Origin: Prorocentrum cordatum
Taxonomy: Eukaryota; Sar; Dinophyceae; Prorocentrales; Prorocentraceae
NCBI GenBank assembly: GCA_963575745.1
Contig: CAUYUJ010005725.1
Location: 127,001-191,000, forward strand
DNA length: 64,000 bases
Direction: 5' to 3'
In this document: in pieces, positions 40,505-50,900 of the stretch
How positions within the stretch are numbered: position 1 is the first letter of the stretch
Layout: the number at the start of each line of letters is the position of its first letter
The notes under the pieces: model-generated
What the model saw: only the letters and a program-made list of their open reading frames with translations
Told to the model about the DNA's origin: nothing
The model's database searches: none
Program-made: the position numbers and the translations under genes

Positions 40505-40835
40505 CCTGAGATCCTGGCATCTCGAACTCTTTCGAGCCGAGCGCCTTCGCCCAGTTCTGGGCTCCGGGACCCTCGCTGAGCATCGTTTAACCGATCCATC
40601 TCCCAACGGGCGTGGCCTGGGCACCACTGGCCGATTCACCTCCCTGGATGGGGATATGGGCTGCTCCCTTTGAGTTTCGAGGCGCATATCCCCAGCTGGG
40701 GTGGTGGGATGGTGGGGATGGGGATGGGGATGGGGATGGGGATGGGGATCGGTTTAACGATACTGACTCACAGATCGATCTGGCTCGAAAGACAGCGTAG
40801 AAAGACGGGGTCTAGGGCTCTAGGGCTCTAGCCGT
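40505..40835 (+). mobile_element. M10 repeat, interrupted by M1
   Basis: The left part (GAGATCCTGGCATCTCGAAC to GGGACCCTC) and right part (CAGATCGATCTGGCTCGAAA to GCCGTGATG) are contiguous in the M10 copy at 62030-62165, and are separated here by the M1 element. Confidence 0.75.
40577..40766 (+). mobile_element. M1 element, copy 4, nested in M10
   Basis: 190 bp from TGAGCATCGTTTAACCGATC to GGATCGGTTTAACGATACTGA; ends are 21-22-bp inverted repeats. It contains five GGGGAT units. Flanks CTCGC (40572-40576) and CTCAC (40767-40771) match at 4 of 5. Confidence 0.9.
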
Positions 40836-40852
40836 GATGTTTTCACCATGTT

Positions 40853-40930
40853 GCATGTTCTTTCCCAACCATCCTGTGGTGCTGGGCCCTCGTTTTGAAG
40901 AGACAGTGCCCCGCGTTCCTCCTCATGTCC
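40853..40930 (+). repeat. Conserved end of the 90-bp satellite module, copy 2
   Basis: CCCAACCATCCTGTGGTGCT and GGGCCCTCGTTTTGAAGAGA then AGTGCCCCGCG; the reverse complement of 2590-2650 and parallel to 45045-45115. Confidence 0.75.
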
Positions 40931-41150
40931 CCTCCTCTTCCTCCTCCTCCTCCTCTTCCTCCTCCTCTTCCCCCCTTCTCCTCCTCCTCCCTCCTCCTCC
41001 TCGTTTCTTCCTTCACCTCCTCCTCCTCCTCCTCCTCCTCGTTTCTTTTCTTCCTCCTCCTTATCCTCCTCCTCCTCCTCCTCCTCCTCCTCCTCCTCCT
41101 CCTCCTCCTCCTCCTCCTCCTCCTCCTCCTCCTCCTCCTCCTCCTCCAGG
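40920..41150 (+). repeat. (TCC)n tract of the satellite module
   Basis: About 230 bp of TCC with CTTCC and CGTTTCTTCC interruptions, joining the conserved end to the satellite. Confidence 0.95.
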
Positions 41151-41430
41151 GTCCGCATGGCGGCCCCTCCCTATTTCGGCACGCCCCTCACACTCGTGGC
41201 TCCATAAGGGGGCCCCGCAGGAGGCCCCAATGGCGGGGTCAGTGGCAGGGTTCGCAGGGCGCTTCCGCCCCGTGTCGGCACACCTCTCACATGTTTCGTG
41301 GCCCCATTGGGAGCCCCACCGAAGGCCCCAGCGACAGGGTTCGCAGGGCGCTTCCGTCCCAATTCGGCACACCCCTCACACGCTTCGTGGGCCCCTAGGG
41401 AACTCCACCGAAAGCTGTATTCCTAATGCG
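41150..41430 (-). repeat. 90-bp satellite, copy 2 (about three units)
   Basis: CACACCTCTCACATGTTTCG, TGGCCCCATTGGGAGCCCCA and CCGAAGGCCCCAG: the reverse complement of the units at 1080-2340. Confidence 0.85.
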
Positions 41431-41689
41431 GTACCCACAATTGCACATGGTTGGGCCGCCCTTCGCCAGGAAATTTGTTCGAGACGCCAGATGTGGGACG
41501 CAAGGCCCGACAGAGCGCGCGCCAGGCCCAGGCCCCGAGGGGGAGGGAACCGCCGATCCCCAGCTGCCCCGATACGCAACACGCAACTCGTGGCGTGTTG
41601 ACATGGAGCTCAGCGTGCATACGGAAAGCGTGTTTTTTTTTGGGGGGGGCACCGTTGCCCGACCAGTTTGACAGTTCACAGTTCACTTG
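41431..41689. other. No recognisable feature
   Basis: A T-run and G-run at 41632-41649; otherwise nothing. Confidence 0.3.
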
Positions 41690-42745
41690 CTCGCAGCCTC
41701 TCGTGCCGCAATGCGGGCACGAATGGCCTCCAAACAAGGTAGAGGGGCGGGCGGCAGAGGCTTTCAAAGCACCCCGCCGCGCCACCTCAAGGACCACCGT
41801 GGCCTCCTCTCGCCTGACCTGCTCTTCAGGTTCGGCGCGCGACACCGTCGCATTACGCAATACGGCGGAGACGCGACGGCACTTGCACTCCACCCGCGCG
41901 ACTGCCCAGCTTGCCAAGTCACGCCTCGAGGGGAGATCTCCCCCGCAAAAGACCAAACAGCGCGAGCGCCTAAAACACCAAAGTCATCACTCCCATGAGT
42001 GCCACAACGTGGCCTTCGCGAAGAAGTTCCTCGGCCTTTCACGCTTGGGGGGCCTCTGGTGGGACGTACGGGGAAGACACGGCAGGACTGCAGCAGCCAG
42101 CTTGGCCACCGTCTCAATCTGCCGCACACAGTGGTCCAACTGTTGGACCTCGGCGTTCGAAGGACGCGCGTGAAATCTCAATTGCACGTTTCGCCTCGAC
42201 ATCGGTTCTCCAGTTAGCCTGTCCTATCCTGCGTTCGGGCTGCGGGAGCATACAAATGTCCTCCAGCTTTCTATGAGCAGGCGTGTGAACAGTTGGGGCA
42301 AACATTTGATCCTGCATATGGATCAGCGCACCTCGCCCTGAGCCTCCGTGCCTCTGCTTCGGGGAGATCTGATCAACTGGGCTCTTGTTATGAAGCTTCA
42401 CTGCATTCATACAGTCGCTGTAACACTGCTGGGCGAAGGGCGGCACAAAAATGGGCAAAAGGGCCAGCTGCAGCTGCTCCGCAGCCTGGCTATTTTGCGA
42501 CAGTGGAGGCCACACCGCCCCACGAGCCACATACTTCTGATTTCCATCCCCATCAAAGAACATCCAAGAGTACGCCGCCCTCGATAACTCCAATATGGTA
42601 TGTGGGATACACGACCCATCCCCAGCCTGATACAGGTCAGTGCAATCAAAGCCGGGCCACGCTACCTCCTGTCCGCACTCGTCGTACAGAACAGGCTCAT
42701 GAATGTCGCTCACACTGGGCCAAAAGGAAATAGGATGCTCCATCT
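41690..42745 (-). pseudogene. LINE ORF2 C-terminal fragment with RNase H domain
   Basis: The 209-codon frame at 42114-42743 shows RNase H features: LYQAGDGSCIPH (first Asp in a GDGSC context, usually TDGSC), QNSQAAEQLQLALL (catalytic Glu) and CYSDCMNAVKL (second Asp). The sequence after about residue 110 is degraded. A second frame (41987-42202) continues NAEVQQLDHCVRQIETVAKL and FFAKATLWHSWE, and a third carries SCPHCGTRGCEQVNC, a possible terminal zinc motif. At least two frameshifts separate these pieces. The RT domain is not visible upstream. It is an old, 5'-truncated LINE copy, independent of 37980-39110. Confidence 0.65.
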
Positions 42746-43384
42746 TGAGTACAATCTGGTCCGAACGGGCCGGATCTTACAATGTGCTGAATTCAACCCT
42801 GGTCGCACTCAGCCTCTTGATCTGCTGCTCTGCCCTCGAATGCGTCGCGCCGTAGCTTCTTCGGCAGTTCATGTATTCCTTAGCAGCTGCATGCGCTAGT
42901 GCACTGCAATATGTCTCCTCCTCGACGTGCTCGCACTCGGCGCGGAGCTGTGCCAAGATCACTGCGACCATCATAAAAGACAGCTTCTCCAGCCTCGTAT
43001 CGAAGAACAACTTCCGCCTCTGAGCGGTCTGCAACGACAACCTGATCTTCTGGTGCGCAATCGCCTCCTCGGTCGCTGGGGCGCCGCCGCTGCCGTTCGG
43101 CACCACATGGCCCTGCGGTGACACCTCTCGCGAACAGCAGGACACGGCCAGCCCGACGGCGGGTGGCTGAGCCTAGTGACCCACTCACGCAACCGATAGC
43201 CCAAATTGCCGATGCTCCCGGATTTCCCTTTTTCGGAGCTTCGCATGAAGGCCCAGGCCATGATTGTCACGGGTAGCTCCATCACCATACTGGCCGCGAC
43301 CGCTTAGCTCGCAACCCAGGCTCGTGGAGGCCGCGCCGTGTGGATGAGATCGGTCGTCGCGAAAAATGCTCCACAACGGTCGAA
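42746..43384. other. No recognisable feature
   Basis: A minus frame (42777-43145) looks moderately protein-like and could be further LINE sequence, but no motif supports it. Confidence 0.3.
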
Positions 43385-43437
43385 CATTCTGGGGTAGCTT
43401 TGAACATTCCTCCCGTAAGAGGCACAGGCCCGACTGA
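43385..43437 (+). mobile_element. M4 right-end fragment
   Basis: GAACATTCCTCCCGTAAGAG and GCACAGGCCCGACTGA resemble the right terminus of M4; the rest of the element is missing. Confidence 0.55.
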
Positions 43438-43764
43438 GCACCACGTTGCGGCAACAAGCTGTGCCTTGCAGTTACGCGGCCGCCCACTGGGCGCCCGCGA
43501 ATCGGCCGCCCACGGGGCGCGCGCAAGCACCCAACACTCGAGTCACTGCACCGGCCTGGCAAGACGTGCTGCAGAACCCGAGGAACGGCGAGCGAAGAAC
43601 GAAGTGAACTTCGCGAGGATTTTTTGGGTAGTCTTGCTTCCTGGCCCAAAACAAATCAGTACGAAATGGACCTCGAAATCTGGAACGATATTCTCCAAGA
43701 CAGTCCGGGCCCATTCGACTGCTTTCCGAACGACATCCGCTCTGCGATGTCGGCGCCATGCCAG
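43438..43764. other. No recognisable feature
   Basis: Nothing identifiable. Confidence 0.35.
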
Positions 43765-43950
43765 TCGGCTACACGCAAGAGTGGCCCTAGGCAAGAGTGG
43801 CCTTTGGTGCGCGGACTACGGGGGCGCAAGGTGGCCAAATCCAAGCGCGCAGTCGGCTGCTATCGCGTCGGGCTCGGCGATCGGGGGGACCCCGAGGAGC
43901 CCTCACCAAAAAGGTCACTCCGGCGAAGGGTCACTCGGACGTCCAGCCGA
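43765..43950 (+). mobile_element. M3 inverted-repeat element, copy 2
   Basis: TCGGCTACACGCAAGAGTGG at the left mirrors GGGTCACTCGGACGTCCAGC...CGA at the right. Flanks GCCAG and GCCAC match at 4 of 5. Body CGATCGGGGGGACCCC aligns with copies 1 and 3. Confidence 0.82.
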
Positions 43951-44276
43951 GCCACGAGGCGCCCACGAGGCAGCCGCCCACGGGCGGCTGCGGCGCCGGG
44001 CACGGGGCGAAAACTCTGCACGCCCACTCGGAGCGCGAGGCGCCCGCGGGCGGGCACCCGGCGAAGCCTCGGCGCACCCGCCTCGTGCACGCGGGGCGCC
44101 CGCGGGCGGCCACCAACCGACCGGGCACCGGGCGGACCCCCGTGGGCGCACGCATCCCACGAGCTCAGAACAGCAGCTGCGCGTCTTCACGAGCAGCCGC
44201 CAGGGCATGGGGACACAGAAGCCCGGCGCATGGAGCCCTCATGCCAGGGAGAGGGCAGACTGACACGGAGTGGAAC
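43951..44276 (+). repeat. GCGCCCGCGGGCGG-type degenerate repeat
   Basis: GGCGCCC(A/G)CGGGCGG...CGGGCAC(C/G)(C/G)GGCG words recur three or four times at ~65-75 bp. Confidence 0.45.
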
Positions 44277-44372
44277 GCGGAGGAGGAGGAGGAGCAGGAG
44301 GAGGAGGAGGAGGAGGAGCAGGAGGAGGAGGAGGAGGAGGAGGAGGAGGAGGAGGAGGAGGAGGAGGGGGAG
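44277..44372 (+). repeat. (GGA)n tract
   Basis: About 95 bp of GGA with GCAGGA interruptions. Confidence 0.95.
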
Positions 44373-44589
44373 CCCCTCCTTCTTCCCTTCCTCCTTGTCT
44401 GTGGGGCCTCGGCCCCAAACTTTTCTGTTTCGGTCTGCTCCTCCAGGGAGGCCCGACCGGGCCTCCCTGGGGGAAGCGGCAGAGGTCGAAGAACACAAGC
44501 GCCATCAGTGTTTCAGCGTCTCAGGAGGAGGAGGACGACGACGACGAAAGGCGTGCTCAGAACGGGCCGCTGGGCCCCTCCAAGGGTTT

Positions 44590-44995
44590 AAGCGCACAAG
44601 TCTGTGGAGCTGCGCCCAGCCATTGCGACGAGGAGGGCCCCCCCGAAGGCCAAGAGGCCTCGCTTCTCCTCCGCCCCCGTACCACTCCTCCTACTCTTTC
44701 CTCCCTCCTCCTCCTCCTCATCCTGACATTTGTTGTCTCGCTGCGCGCGCGCTACTGGCACGCAGGGCCACAGTGCCACCACAGCCCTCCTGATTTCCTT
44801 GAAAAAACAATGACCGCGATTCGAAAAAAGGCAAGCTGCGGGGTCGACAAGTAGGCGCCGCAGGTCGATCTTAAGAAACGAACTGCTTGGAATGGGACGG
44901 TCAGAGAAGACAGTTGAGATAACGGTAGTTGGACTTCGAGGGGCCTCCTCGTCGCAACGGCTGGACGCAGCTCGGAAAACTGGTGCGTTTGGACA
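44590..44995. mobile_element. D5 inverted-repeat pair
   Basis: The left arm (44590-44650: GGAGCTGCGCCCAGCCATTG and CGACGAGGAGGGCCCCCC) is repeated inverted at 44930-44995 (CCTCCTCGTCGCAACGGCTG and GACGCAGCTC), separated by ~280 bp. One more diverged arm is at 30966-31005. Confidence 0.65.
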
Positions 44996-45044
44996 CCAGG
45001 AAATGTCCGCGGACCGATATTGCGAGAACCCAACAGTCCTGGCA

Positions 45045-45165
45045 TTGTCTCCACTTTGTCCCAACCATCCTGTGGAGCTGGGCCCTCGCTTTGAACAGAC
45101 AGTCCCCGCGTCTACTCTCCTCCTCCTCCTCCTCCTCCATTTCCTCCTTCTCCTCTCCTCTACTC
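45045..45165 (+). repeat. Conserved end and (TCC)n of the 90-bp satellite module, copy 3
   Basis: CCCAACCATCCTGTGGAGCT and GGGCCCTCGCTTTGAACAGA, then (TCC)n at 45113-45165, in the same order as at 40853-41150. Confidence 0.8.
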
Positions 45166-45189
45166 CCCTCTCCTCGCCATTCTTACTTC

Positions 45190-46310
45190 TGCTCTCCGCA
45201 TCAGTGTGCCATTTCGGCACACCTCTCACACGCTTCATTGCCCCATAGGGAGCTCCACCTAGGGCCTCAGTGGTGCCGTTCGCATGCGCCCCCGCCACCC
45301 ATGTCAGCATTCCCCTCACACGTCTCGTGGCCGCCATCGCGAGCTCCAACCAAGGTCCCCAGGGCACTGTTCGCATGCGCTCCCGCCACCCATTTCTGCA
45401 CACCCTTCAATCACATGCTTCGTAGCCCCATGGGGAGCTCCACCTAAGGCCACAATAATGCCGTTCGCATGCGTGCCCCGCCATCCATCTCGGCACACCT
45501 TTCACACGTTTCGTGGCCCCCAGAGGGACTCCACCCAGGCCCCAATGTTGCCATTCGCACGCGTCCCCGCCACCCATGTCGGCGCACCCCTCGCACGCTT
45601 CGCGACCCCATAGGGAGCTCCACCCAACGCCCCAATAGCACCGTTCGCTTGCGCCCCGCCGCCCATTTCGGCGCACCCCTCACTCAACCGTTTCGTGGCC
45701 CCGTAGGTCGCTCCACCCAAGGCCTCAGTGGTGCCGTTCGCATGCCTCCTCGCCACCCATTTCGGCACACCCCTCGCTCAAACGTTTCGTGGCCCCAGAG
45801 GGAGCCGCCCAAGATCACCATGGCACTGTTCGCATGCGTCCCCACCACCCGTGTCGGCACACCCCTCACACGCTTCGTGGGCCCATAGGGAGCTCCACCG
45901 AAGGCCCCAGTGGCACCGTTCGTTTGCGTCCCCCGCCGCCCATTTCGTCACACCCCTCACATGCTTCGTGGCCCCATATGGAGCTCCACCGAAGGCCCTA
46001 GTGGTGCCGTGTGCATGCGTCCCCGCCACCGGTTCCAGCACACCCCTTACACGTTTCGTGGCCCTATAGGGAGCTCTTCCCAAGGCCCCAATGGCGTCTC
46101 TCGCATGCGTCCCCCGCGCCCTTACGGCACACCGTCACACCCCTCACACGCTTCGTGGTTTCATAGGAAGCTCTACCGAAGGCCCCAGTGGCAATCTCGC
46201 ATGTGTCCTCCGCACCCATGTCGACACATCCTTCACACGGTTCGTCGCTCCATAGGGAGCTCCTCCGAAGACGATAATCACAACCACGGTACTTACAACA
46301 GCATGTGGTT
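45190..46310 (-). repeat. 90-bp satellite, copy 3 (about twelve units)
   Basis: Units of GGGAGCTCCACC(G/C)AAGGCCCCA, CGTTCGCATGCGTCCCCGCC and CGGCACACCCCTCACACG then TTCGTGGCCCCATA run for 1.1 kb, the reverse complement of 1080-2340. Unit length wanders between ~86 and 95 bp, which breaks the reading frame. Confidence 0.9.
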
Positions 46311-46689
46311 GAGCACTTCGGCTGGATAATTTAAAACGGCCCCCCCAAGAAATCCAGACTCTTTCCCTCCATGGGCCTGATTTTCATACTGAATCGTTTT
46401 GTTGACTGCCCCATCAGCCCGAAGACCACCCCCAGATGCCAAAAAGAGAAACTAACCGGCGTCCTGAGTTCTTCACAACGCTGGATGCCTGGGCTCGGAG
46501 AACCCGCTCGCAGTGCCAGGAGGGGCGCTTTCGGCACCCCGCGCCGCCGATATACGGTACGTTGCGATACGACCACCGCCGCGGACATCGTCTGGGCCTA
46601 GCTAAGACCAGGTGGGCAAGGTCGTGGCCTCAGGAATCTGGTGTGCCTGGACAACATGCAATGCGAGACCCCGCGCCCTCTCTACAGGA
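46311..46689. other. Mostly unmatched, with a short local repeat
   Basis: TGCCAGGAGGGGCGCTTTCG (from 46514) recurs from 46851 on the other side of the M5 element. Otherwise nothing identified. Confidence 0.4.
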
Positions 46690-46842
46690 ACAAACAACGG
46701 CACGACCACAAGTTTTCGGAGCTCCATGCGGATGTCTTGGCTCTGCGCTGGGCCCGCGCCAGATGCGCTGCCACGAGGGGTCCAGCGCCGACACCAAGAG
46801 ATCCACGCGGAGCTCCGACAGTTGATGTTCATGGTGTTCTCC
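46690..46842. mobile_element. M5 foldback element, copy 2
   Basis: Arms TTTTCGGAGCTCCATGCGGA with TGTCTTGGCTCTGCGCTGGG, and GTCCAGCGCCGACACCAAGA with GATCCACGCGGAGCTCCGAC, are imperfect reverse complements around a ~35-bp loop. Confidence 0.8.
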
Positions 46843-47012
46843 TTCCTGCGATGCCAGGAGAGGCGCTTTCGGCACCCCGCGCCTCTGCAGCCGCCCCCCC
46901 CCCTTTTGGCGGGTCCAGCTCATGACCAGTCGCCACGCCGGAGCCCTCGAGGGCGTGCAGGAACTCCTTCGGGCTGGGGGCGGGCGGGGAGAACTTGGGC
47001 GTGGAATATTCG
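46843..47012. other. No recognisable feature
   Basis: Second copy of the TGCCAGGAG(A/G)GGCGCTTTCG block at 46851-46893; otherwise nothing. Confidence 0.35.
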
Positions 47013-47133
47013 GGGGGCGATCAATGGGGGAGCAGCGAGGGCTGCAGAAAAGGGGCCCCTGAAGGGCCCCTGAAGGGTCTGGGGCCTTTAGGGCCCGAAG
47101 TGCACCTTTCTTCCCTCCCTCATTCATCGCCCC
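47013..47133 (+). mobile_element. M7 inverted-repeat element, copy 2
   Basis: GGGGCGATCAATGGGGGAGC, GCGAGGGCTGCAGAAAAGGG and the end CCTCATTCATCGCCCC; another M7-like end (CTATTAATCGCCCCCC) follows at about 47152-47168. Confidence 0.65.
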
Positions 47134-47339
47134 GCCACGATTCGAGGCCCCCTCTATTAATCGCCCCCCAGCCCTGGAATTTGGAATTACTGGCGCTGCC
47201 AGGTTGGTATTACGTCAACGCTGGCATTGTGAAGCCGTTCGTCTCACTGTGGCAACGACCCGCTGGCGACTGAGTTGGAAAAACCACAGACGAAACAACA
47301 AGACAAGCAGCAGGCTCTCAGATGGGCGCACGAGGAGAC

Positions 47340-47427
47340 AGAGAAACATGAAGGCCAGAGTGAAGCTGCTTGGCCGCCGTCCTCTAAAGTGACCGCCCCG
47401 TCGTTGTTCAGGTCAACACTCCTGAAC
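47340..47427 (-). CDS. Possible EF-hand-encoding exon
   Basis: After a long C-run and TACCAG (a good splice acceptor, AG at 47429-47428) the minus strand reads FRSVDLNNDGAVTLEDGGQA. The 12-residue stretch DLNNDGAVTLED (47414-47379) fits a calcium-binding EF-hand loop: Asp at 1, Asn at 3, Asp at 5, Gly at 6, a hydrophobic Val at 8 and an acidic residue at 12, with Phe four residues before the loop. The 3' exon border is unclear and no second EF-hand is visible nearby. A 12-residue match can arise by chance in this much sequence, but the acceptor placed directly in front supports it. The product, if real, would be an EF-hand protein of unknown type. Confidence 0.35.
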
Positions 47428-47440
47428 CTGGTAGGGGGGG

Positions 47441-48213
47441 GGGGAGGCAATTTTACCGCCAGGAGCAGCCCGCCATGCGGCCCCTTCACACCTCTCGTGC
47501 CTCCTCGCTGCTCCCGCCACACCCCGCCACGTCCCGCCATCTTCGGAGCAGATGACCCCTCCCTCCTCCATCGCCCGTCGTGCCTCGTCCATCGTCCCTG
47601 CTCCCTCCTGTTTCTCCTCCTGCCCACCCGCTGCCTCATGACCCCCTCTCCCTACGACTCTATGCACACCTCGTGGGTGACTGAGAACCCTGGCGTAAGA
47701 AGTTCGGACGAAGGCCCAACTACGGATGCCCCACCCCTCAAGGCGAGAAAAGTAAAAGATACCAGATCGTGAGCGCAGGAAAAGAAAGCCAGGGGGGCAT
47801 CCACAAGAGGAAATCCCAAAGAAAGAACCTCCCAGTGGGGACGACCTGCCACCGGAAAGCGTGCCAGCGGGAGTCCCCCGGGTCCTCCCACAGTCCAAGG
47901 CAGATCTCCAGGGGAGTTCAATCCTTCTTGCCGTAGGCCGCTGCACCTTCTTCACAAGGGCAAGGGGGGTCTGTGGCAAAGAGAAGAGACACCAGGGACG
48001 AAGCGACGGCACGACACACCACTGCACTTTGTTGGTCGCAGCGGCGCTGATCCACGCCGCGGTCGATGGCAGCCGAGGGTACCGGACCGAATTGGGACAC
48101 ACCACTGCGCACACCACCGCAGCAAGGATGTGGCAGCAGGGAGCTGGACGGGCGCTCGGGACCCAGAGAGGAGACGGAGACGAAAAGGAGGATGGGGAGT
48201 TTGGGATTGCGCT
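47441..48213. other. No recognisable feature
   Basis: A 234-codon minus frame covers part of it, without domain or repeat. Confidence 0.35.
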
Positions 48214-48601
48214 TAACCCCAGGAAGCATTTAAGAACCCCCCCGGCGATATCTTAGCACCGCATTTTTATTCGATATTCCGAGAGGCCGAAATAACCGAA
48301 CGATAGGTTTAGCACCCGGACACACAACAAATTCGCGGAGGCCTGGCCCCTGGGCCACAATCGAAATTCGAAATTCTAATCTGCGTGGCTCTCATGAAAG
48401 ACTCAGGATGTCGCTTGCTACTTGAAAAATTCATGCAATGATAATAGTATTAATATTCGCAAGGAGAGGAGGAGGAGAAGGAGGATGAGGAGGAGGAGGA
48501 GGAGGAGGGCTCCTGGTGCCAGGTAACGCTTCCAGGGTGCGGAAGGGTTATCGATTTGCCGGAAGGGGGGGGGGGGGGTTCTTAAATGCTTCCTGGGGTT
48601 A
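48214..48601. mobile_element. M9 inverted-repeat element, copy 1, with GGA core
   Basis: TAACCCCAGGAAGCATTTAA then GAACCCCCCCGG at the left is mirrored by TTCTTAAATGCTTCCTGGGG then TTA at the right: ~33-bp near-perfect terminal inverted repeats. Inside the right arm lie (GGA)n (48463-48510) and GTAACGCTTCCAGGGTGCGG, as in copy 2. Confidence 0.88.
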
Positions 48602-49606
48602 GATGGATGCGAATCAAGCCGCCGGCGGGTTGCAATGAGAGGCCCGTCCTGTCCCATCCAGCGGGGTCAGCCAGACCCGGTCCATGCGACCTGGTGCTAC
48701 CATGTCGACGACGACGACGAATGCAAAGGTCGCGCTACCATAGGTTCTCCGACCTCGACCTAAGGAACGGCCCGAAAATCAGCTCCCCTCCTGAGCCCAA
48801 AGTGGCCCGCAGTCCAGCGCTAGCCGCGTGAACATGCGCGCCATGTTGGAGCGCCGCTCGAAGAGCGTCTCCCGCAGCTGCAGGAGAAGCCGCTGTTCCT
48901 GCCGCCCGCGGGCAGGCGCGCGCGCGCGACCCCAGCACGGGTTGGCATCGAGCCGTGCCCGCCCTCGAGATCGGGCCTTGATCTCGCAAGGGCATTCGAA
49001 ACCGCATCGGCCGACTTCTTGAATGCGTCCTGGCTGCCTCGTCTCTCCAATACTTTAGTCTGGGGCCTTCGTCGCGGTGGGACGGGCCGAACGGTCTTAC
49101 ATCGTCCCTGGGTAAGTGGTGGAAACGGGGTGGTGATCGTTGCTGCTGTCTTGTTTTGTCTTGCCGCCGTCCCGCGTTGCGACCCGCCACCAAAACCACC
49201 CGCGACCCACCACTCGACCCATCCATCCACGGCCAACCTGGGACCCACACCAGCAACCCACCCGCAACCCCCAACCACATAGCTTTGCAGCCGCCTGCTG
49301 CGGGCTGCTGTGGGGTGTGTGAAGATCATCGCCTACGGCGGGCCTTCACGCTGGCTCTCGAGCCTCGCGCCCCGCCCCCCCCCGGTCTGGCATCTTTCCT
49401 TGGCGAGAAGACATCGGCGCCCACGGCGGGCTGATGCTTCGGAGACATGGCGCCGGCGGCAGGCTTTATTACATTGGCGCTCGAACCCTGCAGCTGGCAA
49501 CGCGCACGGCAGCCTGGGCGTCCACTCACGCGTATCCGCACCTGCGGGGCTGAAGTAATCTAGCCGTGGCATGCCCTCGCCTCCTGCCCTGATCCCCTCC
49601 CCTCCC
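48602..49606. other. No recognisable feature
   Basis: CCACCC(A/G)CGACCCACC words at 49185-49275 form a short irregular repeat; otherwise no assignable feature. Confidence 0.35.
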
Positions 49607-49788
49607 GTACAGTCGGACCTAGGCCAGAAGAACATCCTTCAAGAACATGAGGCCCTCCGTCGGCCAGGACACACAGAACATGAATGGGTACCCTCGCCAG
49701 GATGCACAAGAGTATCCAACAAACACGAAGAACATTAGGGGTGCCCTCCCCGAACTGGCACCGATCTTACACCTCGGTCCGACTGTAC
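49607..49788 (+). mobile_element. M6 inverted-repeat element, copy 2
   Basis: 182 bp with 13-bp terminal inverted repeats GTACAGTCGGACC / GGTCCGACTGTAC; the body AAGAACATGAGGCCCTCCGT matches 3240-3399. Confidence 0.8.
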
Positions 49789-50749
49789 CCGCATCCCTGC
49801 AAGGCCCAATTGGGCAACGCACGCCCCTCCATTCCCGCAGCTCGGACGCCGTAGTTTTCCTCCGGGACGCGGGTCCTGGCACACTCGACCCCTCTTGCCA
49901 GAGTCCCCGCAACCCAGTGCTCGTCGCCGTCGGATTCCCGAGGAGTCCCAGGACGGGGCCGGACACAGAGACACCTCGGAGCGCACGTGCTGCGCTTTCA
50001 GTTCGCAACGCCTGGAGGCACGGGCCCGTCCCCACATCCACCCCTCCTGTCAGCGCGCAGAGGGCGAGGGAGCGACCGCCTGAGAAGGCCCCCCGCGACT
50101 CTCCGAAGCGCTCCCGCCTCCTGAGAGATCTCCCCCAGAAGCCTCGAAGACGGGGCCGAGACCCCTCTCAGGCACGCCATGCCTTCTTGGAAGGCAGCCC
50201 CTCGCCCTGACCGTGACCAACATCCGCTCAACTCCAGGCCTCTGGCCCCTCTCAGGGGTCCATCTGGACCACTTGTTGCGCACCGCGCCCGGCCGTGGCG
50301 ATTCGCCAGCAGCACCAATTGAAAAACCTTCAAACCTCAAACCTTGACGCCGTCATCCACGCCCTACGCCATGTCAGGTGATTGCGCGCGTCGCCAACTC
50401 TCGCTCGCGGGGCGTGCGTCCGAGGCCAGAACTTCTACACTGACATGTGCACCGCCTCAGAAAACGATGCCCCAGGTTCTCAGGAGGCAGTGGACACGGA
50501 TAGCTTCGGACCACAGGGGGGGGCCCAGAGATTCATGCGGAGGTCCTCCTTGCCCGTGGCCAGGGATAGTTTTTCCCCGTGGCCAAGTGCCTCCAATCAC
50601 TCCGACCTCGCCTAGTGCTGATCCAACAGCATCAGGCGCACAATGCACACCTGAGCAGATACTCGCACCCTCTGGGGGCAAGAGCAACCTCGATCGGGAA
50701 AACCTGAACCCGTCAGTGTTGCCATCTGCAGGGGAGCGCAATGCTTACT
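49789..50749. other. No recognisable feature
   Basis: About 1 kb of mixed sequence, short open frames only. Confidence 0.35.
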
Positions 50750-50900
50750 TCCGCCGGATTCCACCAACCTTCCGCCGGCGGAGCCAGCCCCGTTTTCCTT
50801 CAGCGGACTTTTCGCCGCCCTTCCGTCGCCTCCCGCCGAGGAGGAGATGGCAACTTCTTCGATCCTCGAAGGCGAGGCCCTGTCTGGAAGGCCCAGGTCT
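50750..50900 (+). repeat. Dispersed repeat D4, fourth copy
   Basis: CTTCCGCCGGCGGAGCCAGC, CCCGCCGAGGAGGAGATGGC and CTTCGATCCTCGAAGGCG parallel 30318-30460 and 3478-3575. Confidence 0.6.
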
